From Brevibacterium sp. W7.2 (lineage in GTDB: Bacteria > Actinomycetota > Actinomycetes > Actinomycetales > Brevibacteriaceae), in NCBI RefSeq assembly GCF_018137945.1, contig NZ_CP073089.1, positions 3,782,001 to 3,846,000 of the forward strand: 64,000 bases of DNA, given 5' to 3'. The notes under the pieces were generated by a model that saw only the letters and a program-made list of their open reading frames with translations, was not told where the DNA came from and made no database searches. Both the position numbers and the translations under genes were made by a program. Below are positions 52,796 to 61,322 of the stretch, one piece after another; position 1 is the stretch's first letter; every line of letters starts with the position of its first letter.

Positions 52796-55396
52796 ATGCG
52801 CGGCACCACTGCTCCTCCGAGCAGTCATGATGATCCGATCCCCGTCGATGTCCCCGACACCGACGCACACTCACCTGCGCGCGCCACTGGATCGCCCAAT
52901 TCTCTCACTGAGTCCCCCGTCTCCCCGTCGTCGGGCAGCGGCTCCCTGTCTTCGGGCAATGACTCCCCGTCGTCGGGCAACTCCCGTTACACGCTGCGCG
53001 TCGGGTCGAGCATCACGGATTTCGCTCAGGCATCGGCGGCCGTCGACCGTGCTCAGATGACGGTCTTCGAGCTCACCGCCGGAATCATCCTCGGCGAGGC
53101 CGCTGCCGACCTCGACCTTCCCGCGCCGGGCGACGGCGAACCATACAGGTTCGCGTCACTCTCGGAATCGGTCTCGCGTGCCACCACGGGCGCAGGTGGC
53201 GAACCGGAGGGCGCCGATGGAGACGGAGGCGAGGCTCCCGCACTGCCCGACTTCCTCCATTTCTCGCTCGACACGACCTTCGCGGCGTGGGTGCACGACC
53301 ATGTGCACAGCGAACACGTCGCTGAGACATCGACGATCCTCGGCACGACCACCGCCCGCTCATACCGGCACTTCACACAGTCGATGACCCTGATCTTCGG
53401 ACTCCCGCGATTCACCGCTCGCGCCCTCGACGGCCAGTTCACCCACGCTCAGGTCGTCGCCGTCGCCGACCTCTGCCAGACCGTGGCCTTCAGGCATCTG
53501 CCTGAGCTCGACGACCATCTCGCAACCCGTCGAGCCGACATCACCTCCGACACCCTGCGCGCATCGCTGCGCAAGAAGATCAATCTGCTGCAGACCCCGG
53601 CCGACCGCGCCGAGGTGGCCGCCGAACGCCGCCGCGTCAGCGTCGAGACGTTCTCCGACGGTTCGGCCTGCCTCATGGTGAACGGACCCGCGGACGAGAT
53701 CCATGCCTGCTTCGCCCGCGTCCAGGCGATGGCGAGGGCGATCCATGCCGGTCAGACGAACACCTTCGGGCTCCCATCGCGGATCGAGATCATCGATGAA
53801 CGCGACATCAACGCCCTCATGTGCGACATCCTGCTCCGCCCCCAGCCGAAGCTGCGCATCCGGGTTAGAGAGCTCGACCCGGTGACGGGGATCGAAAGCG
53901 AACGGTCGGCCTCGATGCTCGATGACACCGGAGAGCCGCTGTTCTCCGCTGACGCGCGGAGCATCTCCGGCCTCACAGATCTTCTCGATCCCCCAGCGGC
54001 CCCAGATCGGAATACGACCGCTGACCCGACCGCCACTAGCGATGGACCCTCCGTCGCGGATCCGCGCACCCGCGGCGGCGACAGTCCGCCCGCCGACACG
54101 TATGCGCCCGGCGATCCGCGCACCAGCACAAGCCCGGACACCAGCCGCGAGTCGCGCGACGGCACACCTGTGTCTTGGAGTCCGGGCAGCCCGGGCTCGG
54201 CCTTCTTCCCCGGTCCGCAGCCACATCCCGTGCCACGGGAGTATTTCATCGACGTCTCCATGCCGACGGGTCCGCACTGGATCCGCAATCAGGCAGGACT
54301 CGTCGTCACGCTTCCGCTCATGTCGCTCCTCGGAGACTCGAACCTTCCCGGCGTCCTGCCCGACGGCTCTCCGATCCCCGCGGAGACGGCGCGTCGCATC
54401 GCCGCCGGCTCACCCACGCTCACGCGCATCCTCACGGACCCGGCCACGGGCACTCCGATCAACGCCCAGGCGAAGACGTATGCGATTCCCCAGCAGGTGA
54501 GAAGGACGCTCATCTCCCAATGGATGATGTGCACCGTGCCAGGCTGTCGGAGAACAGCGGAGAAGTCTGAGATCGACCATGTCGACCCCTTCAATCACGA
54601 CGACCCGAGCCACGGCGGGCTGACGCGATTCGGCAACCTCCATCCCCTGTGCAAGAAGGACCACGCGCTCAAGACCGCCCGGCGATACTCGGTGCGCATG
54701 GCGGACCGGGGGTCGGCGACCCCGGCCGTCGACTACCAATTCGGGCACGGCCTCATGACCACGGTGACAGCACCCGACCAGCCGATCAATGCGGCGCAGG
54801 CGATCGAACTCTGCGAACTCCTCCGGGAGAAGCCGCTGCGACGAGCCGTGCCGGACCATGCGGTGCCCGACGAGTCCGCGATCGTCGAGGTCATGCCCAC
54901 CGAGGCGCAGATCGCCGAGTGGGAGGCCGAAAACAGTCGGGTCGCGGACGAGGCCGCTCGGCAGACGGCGATGAAGGACGCCATCGCCCGCTCCGAAGCC
55001 GCTCGGCGCAGACGCCGGCTCTGGCAGGCGCTCCATTGGAATGAGATCGACTGGAACGAGATCGGCCACCAGAAGAGCCTCCCGCCGGGATCCGATCTGC
55101 TCACGATGAAGGCACTGCCACCAGGCCCCACCGTTCGCAGACCCCGTCGCGACGAACCCGATCCCGGACAGCTGCAGGCGGAGCGGAGATGGCGAGCCCG
55201 ATCGTCGACGCCGTGCGCCTACTTCGACACGAGGATCGCCGAGGCGGTGGCCGAGCATTTCCCGGGCAATGAGACGTTCACCGATGACGGCGTCATCGGC
55301 CCCGACGAGCCACTCGAATACCCTCAGACCTTCGGTGGAGGCTCAGATGAGAGGATCTGGGACCACGACCCGACATGCGATCCGCCCCCGTTCTGA
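52796..55396 (+). CDS. DUF222 / HNH endonuclease-type protein, complete
   Basis: The 866-residue protein has a low-complexity Ser/Pro N-terminus with a repeated SSGSGSL/SSGNDS motif (about 40-65) and an all-helical DUF222 domain (about 80-370). A disordered Pro/Asp/Thr insert (about 390-480) follows. The HNH domain (about 580-625) contains CTVPGC, EIDHVDPFNHDD and FGNLHPLCKKDHALK, with a conserved His-Asn-His set and zinc Cys. A 230-residue C-terminal extension is acidic. The first such gene is truncated at the left edge. Members are multicopy in actinobacteria and nuclease function is predicted only. AGGTGA precedes ATG 52796. Confidence 0.9.
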   Translation: MRGTTAPPSSHDDPIPVDVPDTDAHSPARATGSPNSLTESPVSPSSGSGSLSSGNDSPSSGNSRYTLRVGSSITDFAQASAAVDRAQMTVFELTAGIILGEAAADLDLPAPGDGEPYRFASLSESVSRATTGAGGEPEGADGDGGEAPALPDFLHFSLDTTFAAWVHDHVHSEHVAETSTILGTTTARSYRHFTQSMTLIFGLPRFTARALDGQFTHAQVVAVADLCQTVAFRHLPELDDHLATRRADITSDTLRASLRKKINLLQTPADRAEVAAERRRVSVETFSDGSACLMVNGPADEIHACFARVQAMARAIHAGQTNTFGLPSRIEIIDERDINALMCDILLRPQPKLRIRVRELDPVTGIESERSASMLDDTGEPLFSADARSISGLTDLLDPPAAPDRNTTADPTATSDGPSVADPRTRGGDSPPADTYAPGDPRTSTSPDTSRESRDGTPVSWSPGSPGSAFFPGPQPHPVPREYFIDVSMPTGPHWIRNQAGLVVTLPLMSLLGDSNLPGVLPDGSPIPAETARRIAAGSPTLTRILTDPATGTPINAQAKTYAIPQQVRRTLISQWMMCTVPGCRRTAEKSEIDHVDPFNHDDPSHGGLTRFGNLHPLCKKDHALKTARRYSVRMADRGSATPAVDYQFGHGLMTTVTAPDQPINAAQAIELCELLREKPLRRAVPDHAVPDESAIVEVMPTEAQIAEWEAENSRVADEAARQTAMKDAIARSEAARRRRRLWQALHWNEIDWNEIGHQKSLPPGSDLLTMKALPPGPTVRRPRRDEPDPGQLQAERRWRARSSTPCAYFDTRIAEAVAEHFPGNETFTDDGVIGPDEPLEYPQTFGGGSDERIWDHDPTCDPPPF

Positions 55397-55476
55397 CCGG
55401 GACCGAAGCTCCGTGGGCCGTGCAGGAGCCCAGTGGGCTGTGCAGGCACTCGGCCAGGAGGAGTATCGCACCGTCA

Positions 55477-55878
55477 TCAGAGCTTCTCCGAACTCTGCGG
55501 GAACTCCGCTCCCGGGGCAGGCTCCCACAGTTCGATCCGGTTGCCTTCGGGATCGGTCACCCACCCGAAGCGTCCGATGCCCTCCATCTCCTGGATCTCA
55601 TCGACGACGTCCGCCTCGGCGGCCTGCAGCTGCTCGAGCATCGCATCGAGATCGTCCACTCGGAAGTTGAGCATCGTCTGCTGCCGATCGACACCATCGG
55701 GCCGTGACCCGAAGTAGTCGGTCTCGTCCTCGAACGCCGCGACCACCGTCGGTCCCGCCGCCTGACGCCACACCCCGTCCGTCATGTCGATGCCGAGCAT
55801 GTCCTGATACCACGCGGACAACGCCTCGGGGTCACGGGCACGCATGAAGTATCCGCCGATTCCGGTCACTCTCTCCAT
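55477..55878 (-). CDS. VOC-family (glyoxalase-like) protein
   Basis: The 133-residue vicinal oxygen chelate protein opens GIGGYFMRARDPEALSAWYQDMLGI and ends DPEGNRIELWEP, the common pattern of the glyoxalase/bleomycin-resistance superfamily. Metal-ligand residues are only partly recognisable. AAGGTGG precedes ATG 55878; a longer frame from 56646 runs through the dehydrogenase gene on the other strand and is rejected. The role is unknown. Confidence 0.82.
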   Translation of the reverse strand: MERVTGIGGYFMRARDPEALSAWYQDMLGIDMTDGVWRQAAGPTVVAAFEDETDYFGSRPDGVDRQQTMLNFRVDDLDAMLEQLQAAEADVVDEIQEMEGIGRFGWVTDPEGNRIELWEPAPGAEFPQSSEKL

Positions 55879-56073
55879 GCCAGCCACCTTACGTTCGGCC
55901 TCGACCCACGGGAACCCCCACCGCTCGTCGGAACTCCCCGTGCACCCGGCCCCCACCTCGGCGCGCATCCCATCATTCGGGAATCTCAGGAATGGGACCC
56001 GCACACGATGCGTTCCGCTGACAGGTCTACGCTCGACACTGACCACGACTCCCACATGCGAAAGGACATCCCC

Positions 56074-57447
56074 ATGAGCAGATTCGCTGTCACCAACGCC
56101 AACACCGGTGAGCTGGAGGAGGAATTCCCCTCGGTTCCCGTCGGGGAGATTCCCGGTTACATCGACCGCGGTCATGACGCCTTCACCGCGTGGAAGGACA
56201 CCCCGCTCATCGAACGCTCGGCGATCCTCCGTCGGTTCGCCGACCTCGTCGACGCCAATGCCGACGAGATGACCGACATCATCGGTCGGGAGATGGGCAA
56301 ACCGAAGCAGCAGGGCCTCGCCGAGGTCGACAAGGTCGCCCGCACCGCCCGCTGGTTCGCCGATCACGCCCACATGCACCTCAATCCCACGGAGCTGCCG
56401 TCTGCCGGAGCCGCCCGCAGCTACGTCCGCCACGACCCCCTCGGCGTGCTGCTCGGCATCATGCCGTGGAACTTCCCGTACAACCAGATCGCCCGCTTCG
56501 TCATCCCCAACCTCGTCGTCGGGAACGCGATCATCATGAAGCAGGCGTCGATCTGTCCGAAGTCCTCCCAGTACTTCGCCGACCTCCTCGTCGAGGCGGG
56601 CCTGCCGGTCGGCGTGTACCAGAACATCTACCTCGACAGCTCCCACGCCGAGGAGGTGCTCAAGGATCCGCGGGTCAAGGGCTTCTCGCTCACCGGCTCC
56701 GAGGCCGCCGGCGCCTCCGTCGCGGGAATCGCGGCGAAGTACCTCAAGCGCTCCGTCCTCGAGCTCGGCGGCAACGATCCCCTCGTCGTCCTCGACTCGA
56801 CCGACGTCCCGGCGCTGGCGAAGAAGGTCGTCGGCATCCGCCTGACGAACGCGGGCCAGGTGTGCACCTCACCGAAGCGCTTCATCGTCGTCGACGAGCT
56901 CTACGACGAGTTCGTCGCCGAGGCGAAGAAGGCCGTCGAGGCGACGAAGGTCTCGACCTTCGATGATCCCGAGGTGGGCATGGGACCGCTGTCGTCGGAG
57001 AGCGCCCGCGATGAGATCGTCGAGCGGATCCAGAAGTCCGTCGAGGACGGCTCGACCCTGGTCACCGGAGGCCAGAAGCTCGACCGTCCCGGCTGGTTCA
57101 TGTCGCCGGCCCTGCTCACCGACATCGACCCGGACTCCGATCTCGGCTGCAACGAGCTCTTCGGACCGGCGGTGATGATCTACCGGGCGAAGGACGAGGA
57201 GGACGCGCTGCGCATCGCCAACCACTCCGACTACGGGCTGATGAGCTCGGTGTGGACGGACGACCTCGAGAAGGGCGAGCGCTTCGCCGCCCGGATCAAC
57301 GCCGGCATGAGCTTCGTCAACTCGCACATGGAATCCGGTCCGGAGTACCCGTTCGGCGGCATCAACCGCTCCGGCTACGGGCGCGAGAACGCCGAGTGGG
57401 CGCTGCGCGCGTTCACCAACGAGCACCTCATCCGCGTCCACCCCTGA
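56074..57447 (+). CDS. Succinate-semialdehyde dehydrogenase-type ALDH
   Basis: The 457-residue NAD(P)-dependent aldehyde dehydrogenase has PWNFPYNQ (cofactor Asn region, about 130-137), FSLTGSEAAG (about 207), the general base Glu in LELGGNDP (about 231) and the nucleophile Cys in GQVCTSPKR (about 264-272). It is of the GabD/Sad group and about 20 residues shorter than E. coli GabD. The substrate is most likely succinate semialdehyde, but other aldehydes are possible. AAAGGA precedes ATG 56074; the upstream extension to 56008 overlaps no gene but lacks support. Confidence 0.92.
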   Translation: MSRFAVTNANTGELEEEFPSVPVGEIPGYIDRGHDAFTAWKDTPLIERSAILRRFADLVDANADEMTDIIGREMGKPKQQGLAEVDKVARTARWFADHAHMHLNPTELPSAGAARSYVRHDPLGVLLGIMPWNFPYNQIARFVIPNLVVGNAIIMKQASICPKSSQYFADLLVEAGLPVGVYQNIYLDSSHAEEVLKDPRVKGFSLTGSEAAGASVAGIAAKYLKRSVLELGGNDPLVVLDSTDVPALAKKVVGIRLTNAGQVCTSPKRFIVVDELYDEFVAEAKKAVEATKVSTFDDPEVGMGPLSSESARDEIVERIQKSVEDGSTLVTGGQKLDRPGWFMSPALLTDIDPDSDLGCNELFGPAVMIYRAKDEEDALRIANHSDYGLMSSVWTDDLEKGERFAARINAGMSFVNSHMESGPEYPFGGINRSGYGRENAEWALRAFTNEHLIRVHP

Positions 57448-57504
57448 CCCCGCGGCGAGCCCGACCGTGCCGCGCTGACTGGTCTGCGGCGGGTCCCGAC
57501 ACCT

Positions 57505-57537
57505 GAGCGCCCACCGTCATGCGGACGGTGGGCGCTC
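57505..57537 (+). terminator. Terminator after the aldehyde dehydrogenase gene
   Basis: GAGCGCCCACCGTC, loop ATGCG and GACGGTGGGCGCTC form a perfect 14-bp stem 58 bases after the stop codon. No T-run follows. Confidence 0.75.
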
Positions 57538-57721
57538 GCGCAGTGATCGGCGGCGGTGTCCAGGGCGGGCCTGTCATCGGCGGCAATGCCAGCTGACAAT
57601 GATGTTTGTCGCCATTCGGGGTGGACAGTCGTACCGGGCGGTGCCAGACTGAACTTCCATCCAACGGGGCCCGACCCATCGCGCCACGGGGTATCGCCCC
57701 ACTGTCGAGAAAGGTCTGCAC

Positions 57722-57982
57722 ATGTCCGAGAACACCAACGAATCCGGTTCCGTCACCGCTTCCGAAGCCGCCCGCATCATGGACGACCCCAACTCCACCG
57801 AGGAGCAGCGTTCGGTCGCCGCCAGTGTGCTGCGCCAGTCCGGCGGCCGCGACGGTGAGACGAGCGCGTGGGTCGCCTCCGAAGCCGGAGACCTCACCCG
57901 CGAAGGTGACTCCGAGGAGGTTCGCTCCGTCGCCGCAAGCGATCTGTCCCAGGCGGACAAGGAACGCGACGAGAACTCCTGA
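57722..57982 (+). CDS. Small acidic protein with internal duplication
   Basis: The 86-residue soluble acidic protein (rich in Glu, Asp and Ser) contains two related segments: EEQRSVAASVLRQSGGRDGE (about 27-46) and EEVRSVAASDLSQADKERD (about 65-83). The central part holds WVASEAGDL. No family is recognised and there is no signal or membrane helix. AAAGG is eight bases before ATG 57722. It is flanked by terminators on both sides, so it is a single-gene unit. A stress or sporulation-like hydrophilic protein is possible but not supported by motif. Confidence 0.68.
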   Translation: MSENTNESGSVTASEAARIMDDPNSTEEQRSVAASVLRQSGGRDGETSAWVASEAGDLTREGDSEEVRSVAASDLSQADKERDENS

Positions 57983-58015
57983 CCCCTGACGGCACTGCCC
58001 TTTGCGGCACCGCCT

Positions 58016-58045
58016 CAGGCCGGTGGCGATCCCGCCACCGGCCTG
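58016..58045 (+). terminator. Terminator after the small acidic protein gene
   Basis: CAGGCCGGTGGCG, loop ATCC and CGCCACCGGCCTG form a perfect 13-bp stem. Confidence 0.78.
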
Positions 58046-58162
58046 TCGCATGTCCGGGTCACCTCCGCCGATGGCATGATCGAGTGCCGATGGCATGATG
58101 GAAAGCCGCCGACACCGCCGCCGTGACGGCGACGGCGCGAATATGACGGAAAGGACGCTGAC

Positions 58163-60745
58163 ATGGACGAACGCGACGTCGTTCCCGGGCACATCGCGGT
58201 TCGCGGCGCCCACGAGCACAACCTCCGCGACATCGACATCGACATCCCCCGCGACACCGTCGTCGCCTTCACCGGCATCTCCGGTTCGGGCAAGTCCTCG
58301 CTGGCCTTCGGCACGATCTACACGCACTCGCGGCAGCGCTACCTCGAATCCGTCGCCCCTTACGCCCGGCGCCTCATCGACCAGGGTTCGCCCCCGCGGG
58401 TCCGCCTCATCACGGGTCTGCCGCCGGCCGTCGCCCTCCGACAGCAGCAGTCCGGCAGCACCCGCTCGACCGTGGGCACCGTCTCCCGGGTCTCCAACGT
58501 CCTCCGCATGCTCTACTCACGGTCCGGCACCTACCCCGAGGGCTACCGTCCTGCCGATCTCGCCGGCAAGTTCCCCCGGGACGCCGCACCGCTGGACTCC
58601 GACAGCTTCTCCCCGAACACCGCAGTCGGCGCATGCCGCACCTGCTCCGGCATGGGGCGTCTCCTCCAGGTCGACGAGGACCTCCTCGTCGGCGATCCCC
58701 ACCTGAGCATCGACGACGGCGCGATCGTCGCGTGGCCGGGGGCCTTCGGCGGGAAGAACAACCGGCGCGTCCTCCGCGACCTCGGCATCGACATCACCGT
58801 CCCGTTCGACTCCCTGCCCGCCGACACCCGGGAGTGGGTGCTCACGACCAGCGACCGGCCCACCATCGTCGTCGAGGAGGGCTACAAGGGCACGTACATG
58901 AGCCCCAAGCGCTGGGTCGAGCACACCTTCGCCGACTCGCCGTCGGCGCGGATGCGGGCGAAGGCCGCGTCCTTCATGACCGACAAGCTCTGCCCGACCT
59001 GCCACGGCAAACGGCTCAACCCCGAAGCCCTCGCCGTGACGATCGCCGGCATCGACATCGCCGAGGCGGCCCGACTTCCCCTCACCGGTCTCGTCTCCTT
59101 CCTCGAAGCCGCCCGCACCCATCCGGCGACGACCGAGCTCTCCGTCGAACGCCACCAGGCCGCGCAGGCGCTCATCGACGCCCTGATCAGCCAGCTGGGC
59201 ACGATGGTCGACCTCGGCCTCGGCTATCTCGAAGTCGCCCGCCCCACCTCGACGCTCTCGAGCGGTGAGCTCAAGCGCCTCCACCTGGCCACGCAGCTGC
59301 GCAGCGGCCTCTTCGGCGTCCTCTACGTGCTCGACGAACCCTCGGCCGGTCTCCATCCCGCCGACCTCGAGCTCCTGCTGACCGCCCTCACACGGCTCAA
59401 GGACGACGGCAACACCGTCTTCGTCGTCGAGCACAGCGCGCAGGTCGTCCGCGCCGCCGATTGGATCGTCGACCTCGGTCCCGGAGCCGGTCGGTACGGG
59501 GGTGAGGTGCTCTTCAACGGACCGTCGGCCGGTCTCGCCGAGGTGGCCGACTCGGTCACTGCCCGCTACCTCGGCGCTGCGCCTCCGCTTCCGCCAGGCG
59601 GGTCGGGGGCGCGGCAGCTCACCGATTGGGTCGAGCTCCGCGACGTCACCGGACACAACCTCACCGGCATCGACGTCCGGCTGCCGCTCCACGCGCTCTC
59701 GGCGATCACGGGAGTCTCGGGCTCCGGGAAGACCTCCGTGCTCACGGCCCTGGCCGATGCCATCCGGGCCCGCCTCGACTCGGCCGAGGTCGCAGCTGAT
59801 GAGGAGCGCAATCCGGCCGCAGTCGAGATCGGGGACGAACTCGTCCACGGGGTGCCCGTCTGGGACCTCGGCAGCGATGAGCTGACGACGGGATCGACGT
59901 CCGGCCTCGAGGCCCTCGAGCGCATCATCGTCGTCGACCAGAAGCCGATCGGGCGGACCTCCCGGTCGACACCGGCCACCTACACCGGCCTCTTCGACGG
60001 CGTCCGCAGGCTCTTCGCGGCCCAGCCCGGGGCGAAGGAGCGCGGGTTCGGGGTCGGGCGGTTCTCGTTCAATCAGCCGGAGGGACGGTGCCCGGTCTGC
60101 CTCGGCGACGGAGTCGTGAGCATCGAGCTCCTCTTCATGCCGACGGAGACGGCGCCGTGTCCGGAATGCCACGGCAAGCGCTACAACCCCGAGACCCTCG
60201 AGGTCACCTACCGCGACCGGACGATCGCCGATGTGCTCGCGATGACCGTCGATGAGGCCGCGGACTTCCTCGCCGAGGTGCCGGTGGCGACGACGATCCT
60301 CACCCTGCTGCAGAACATCGGACTCGGCTATGTCAGCCTCGGGCAGAGCGCGCCGACCCTCTCCGGCGGAGAGGCGCAGCGGATCAAGCTCGTCTCCGAA
60401 CTCCACCGGTCATCGCGGGGGCGCAGCCTCTACATCCTCGACGAGCCGACGACGGGTCTCCACCCGGCCGACATCGACATGCTCATCGGTCAGCTCCAGC
60501 GGCTCGTCGATGCCGGGAACACAGTCGTCATCGCCGATCACGATCTGCGCACGCTGCGCGTCGTCGACTGGATCGTCGACCTCGGACCCGGGGCCGGCAC
60601 GGACGGCGGGTCGATCGTCGCGAAGGGAACCCCCACGGACCTCGCCGCCCAGGGCGCCGCTGCTGCCGGCTCCACGGCCAACGGTGCCGGCGCAGCGGCC
60701 GGCCTCACCGCCGCCTACCTCGCAGCGGCCGGGGCCTCTGCGTAG
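58163..60745 (+). CDS. UvrA-like ABC ATPase lacking the UvrB-binding domain (UvrA2)
   Basis: The 860-residue cytosolic ATPase has two ABC modules. Walker A motifs are GISGSGKSS (about 38) and GVSGSGKTS (about 518). The signatures are LSSGELKR and LSGGEAQR, and Walker B regions are DEPSAGLHP and DEPTTGLHP. Zinc modules are CRTCSGMG...CPTCHGKR and CPVCLGDG...CPECHGKR. Normal UvrA is about 950 residues. Here the UvrB-binding domain between the first Walker A and the first zinc module is replaced by about 30 residues. This matches class II UvrA (DrrC-like), which protects DNA against intercalating drugs. AAAGGA precedes the ATG. Its 3' end overlaps the MarR gene by 31 bases. Confidence 0.92.
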   Translation: MDERDVVPGHIAVRGAHEHNLRDIDIDIPRDTVVAFTGISGSGKSSLAFGTIYTHSRQRYLESVAPYARRLIDQGSPPRVRLITGLPPAVALRQQQSGSTRSTVGTVSRVSNVLRMLYSRSGTYPEGYRPADLAGKFPRDAAPLDSDSFSPNTAVGACRTCSGMGRLLQVDEDLLVGDPHLSIDDGAIVAWPGAFGGKNNRRVLRDLGIDITVPFDSLPADTREWVLTTSDRPTIVVEEGYKGTYMSPKRWVEHTFADSPSARMRAKAASFMTDKLCPTCHGKRLNPEALAVTIAGIDIAEAARLPLTGLVSFLEAARTHPATTELSVERHQAAQALIDALISQLGTMVDLGLGYLEVARPTSTLSSGELKRLHLATQLRSGLFGVLYVLDEPSAGLHPADLELLLTALTRLKDDGNTVFVVEHSAQVVRAADWIVDLGPGAGRYGGEVLFNGPSAGLAEVADSVTARYLGAAPPLPPGGSGARQLTDWVELRDVTGHNLTGIDVRLPLHALSAITGVSGSGKTSVLTALADAIRARLDSAEVAADEERNPAAVEIGDELVHGVPVWDLGSDELTTGSTSGLEALERIIVVDQKPIGRTSRSTPATYTGLFDGVRRLFAAQPGAKERGFGVGRFSFNQPEGRCPVCLGDGVVSIELLFMPTETAPCPECHGKRYNPETLEVTYRDRTIADVLAMTVDEAADFLAEVPVATTILTLLQNIGLGYVSLGQSAPTLSGGEAQRIKLVSELHRSSRGRSLYILDEPTTGLHPADIDMLIGQLQRLVDAGNTVVIADHDLRTLRVVDWIVDLGPGAGTDGGSIVAKGTPTDLAAQGAAAAGSTANGAGAAAGLTAAYLAAAGASA

Positions 60746-61170
60746 AGCGCGGTGACGAGCGGTTCGAGTTCGGGCATCTCGCGGGCTTCGGCGAGGGTCT
60801 CCTCGAGCACCCGGTCATGGGTCGGGTGCGCGGCGAGGAGCAGCTTCTCCCCCGCCGGTGTGAGCTCGGTGTAGATGCCGCGCCGGTCATCGGCGCAGAG
60901 GATGCGGGTGAGCAGCCCCCGATCCTCGAGGCGCGTGACGAGCCGCGTCGTCGCGCTGCTCGAGAGCGCCGCCGCTCGGGCGAGCTGACTCATCCGCATA
61001 TGCCATCCGTCCTGCCTGCTCAGGGCGTCGAGCACGGTGAACTCGACGACGGAGAGCTCGTGTTCGCGTTGCAGGCTCTTCTCGAGCCGGGTGTCGATGA
61101 GGCCGTGGAGCGCGGCCAGGGTGCGCCAGCCGCGGGCGCGGATCTCCACGGCGTCGTCCCTGATGCCCAT
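60715..61170 (-). CDS. MarR-family transcriptional regulator
   Basis: The 151-residue winged-helix repressor has a dimer helix at the start, HTH MRMSQLARAAALSSSATTRLVTRLE (about 58-82) and wing GLLTRILCADDRRGIYTELT. GAGGAGG precedes the ATG. It is divergent from an MFS exporter and convergent with uvrA2, whose last 10 codons it overlaps. The palindromic sites in the spacer upstream are likely targets. A MarR-MFS-UvrA arrangement points to regulation by a drug or metabolite. Confidence 0.88.
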   Translation of the reverse strand: MGIRDDAVEIRARGWRTLAALHGLIDTRLEKSLQREHELSVVEFTVLDALSRQDGWHMRMSQLARAAALSSSATTRLVTRLEDRGLLTRILCADDRRGIYTELTPAGEKLLLAAHPTHDRVLEETLAEAREMPELEPLVTALYAEAPAAAR

Positions 61171-61209
61171 GTGTTCCTCCTCGCAATCTCGATCTCCCTA
61201 TGATACACC

Positions 61210-61238
61210 ACTTGCGCCGATAGACCGCGTGTGCAAGT
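61210..61238. promoter_or_regulatory. MarR-type inverted repeat before the MFS gene
   Basis: ACTTGC (61210-61215) and GCAAGT (61233-61238) form an inverted pair in the marR/MFS gap. Other TGCA/TTGCACA words at 61256-61268 and 61280-61286 extend it. The AT-rich GTATTTATTT next to it is the likely promoter zone. Confidence 0.5.
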
Positions 61239-61322
61239 ATTTATTTCCATGCGTCTGCAACTACTGCACACGCCGCATATTGCACAAGCACCTCACAGAC
61301 CACCGTTCCGGAAGGACACCTC

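Noticed and set aside
58517..60406. 629-codon minus-strand open frame opposite uvrA2
   Set aside because: Shadow of two intact ABC modules on the plus strand.
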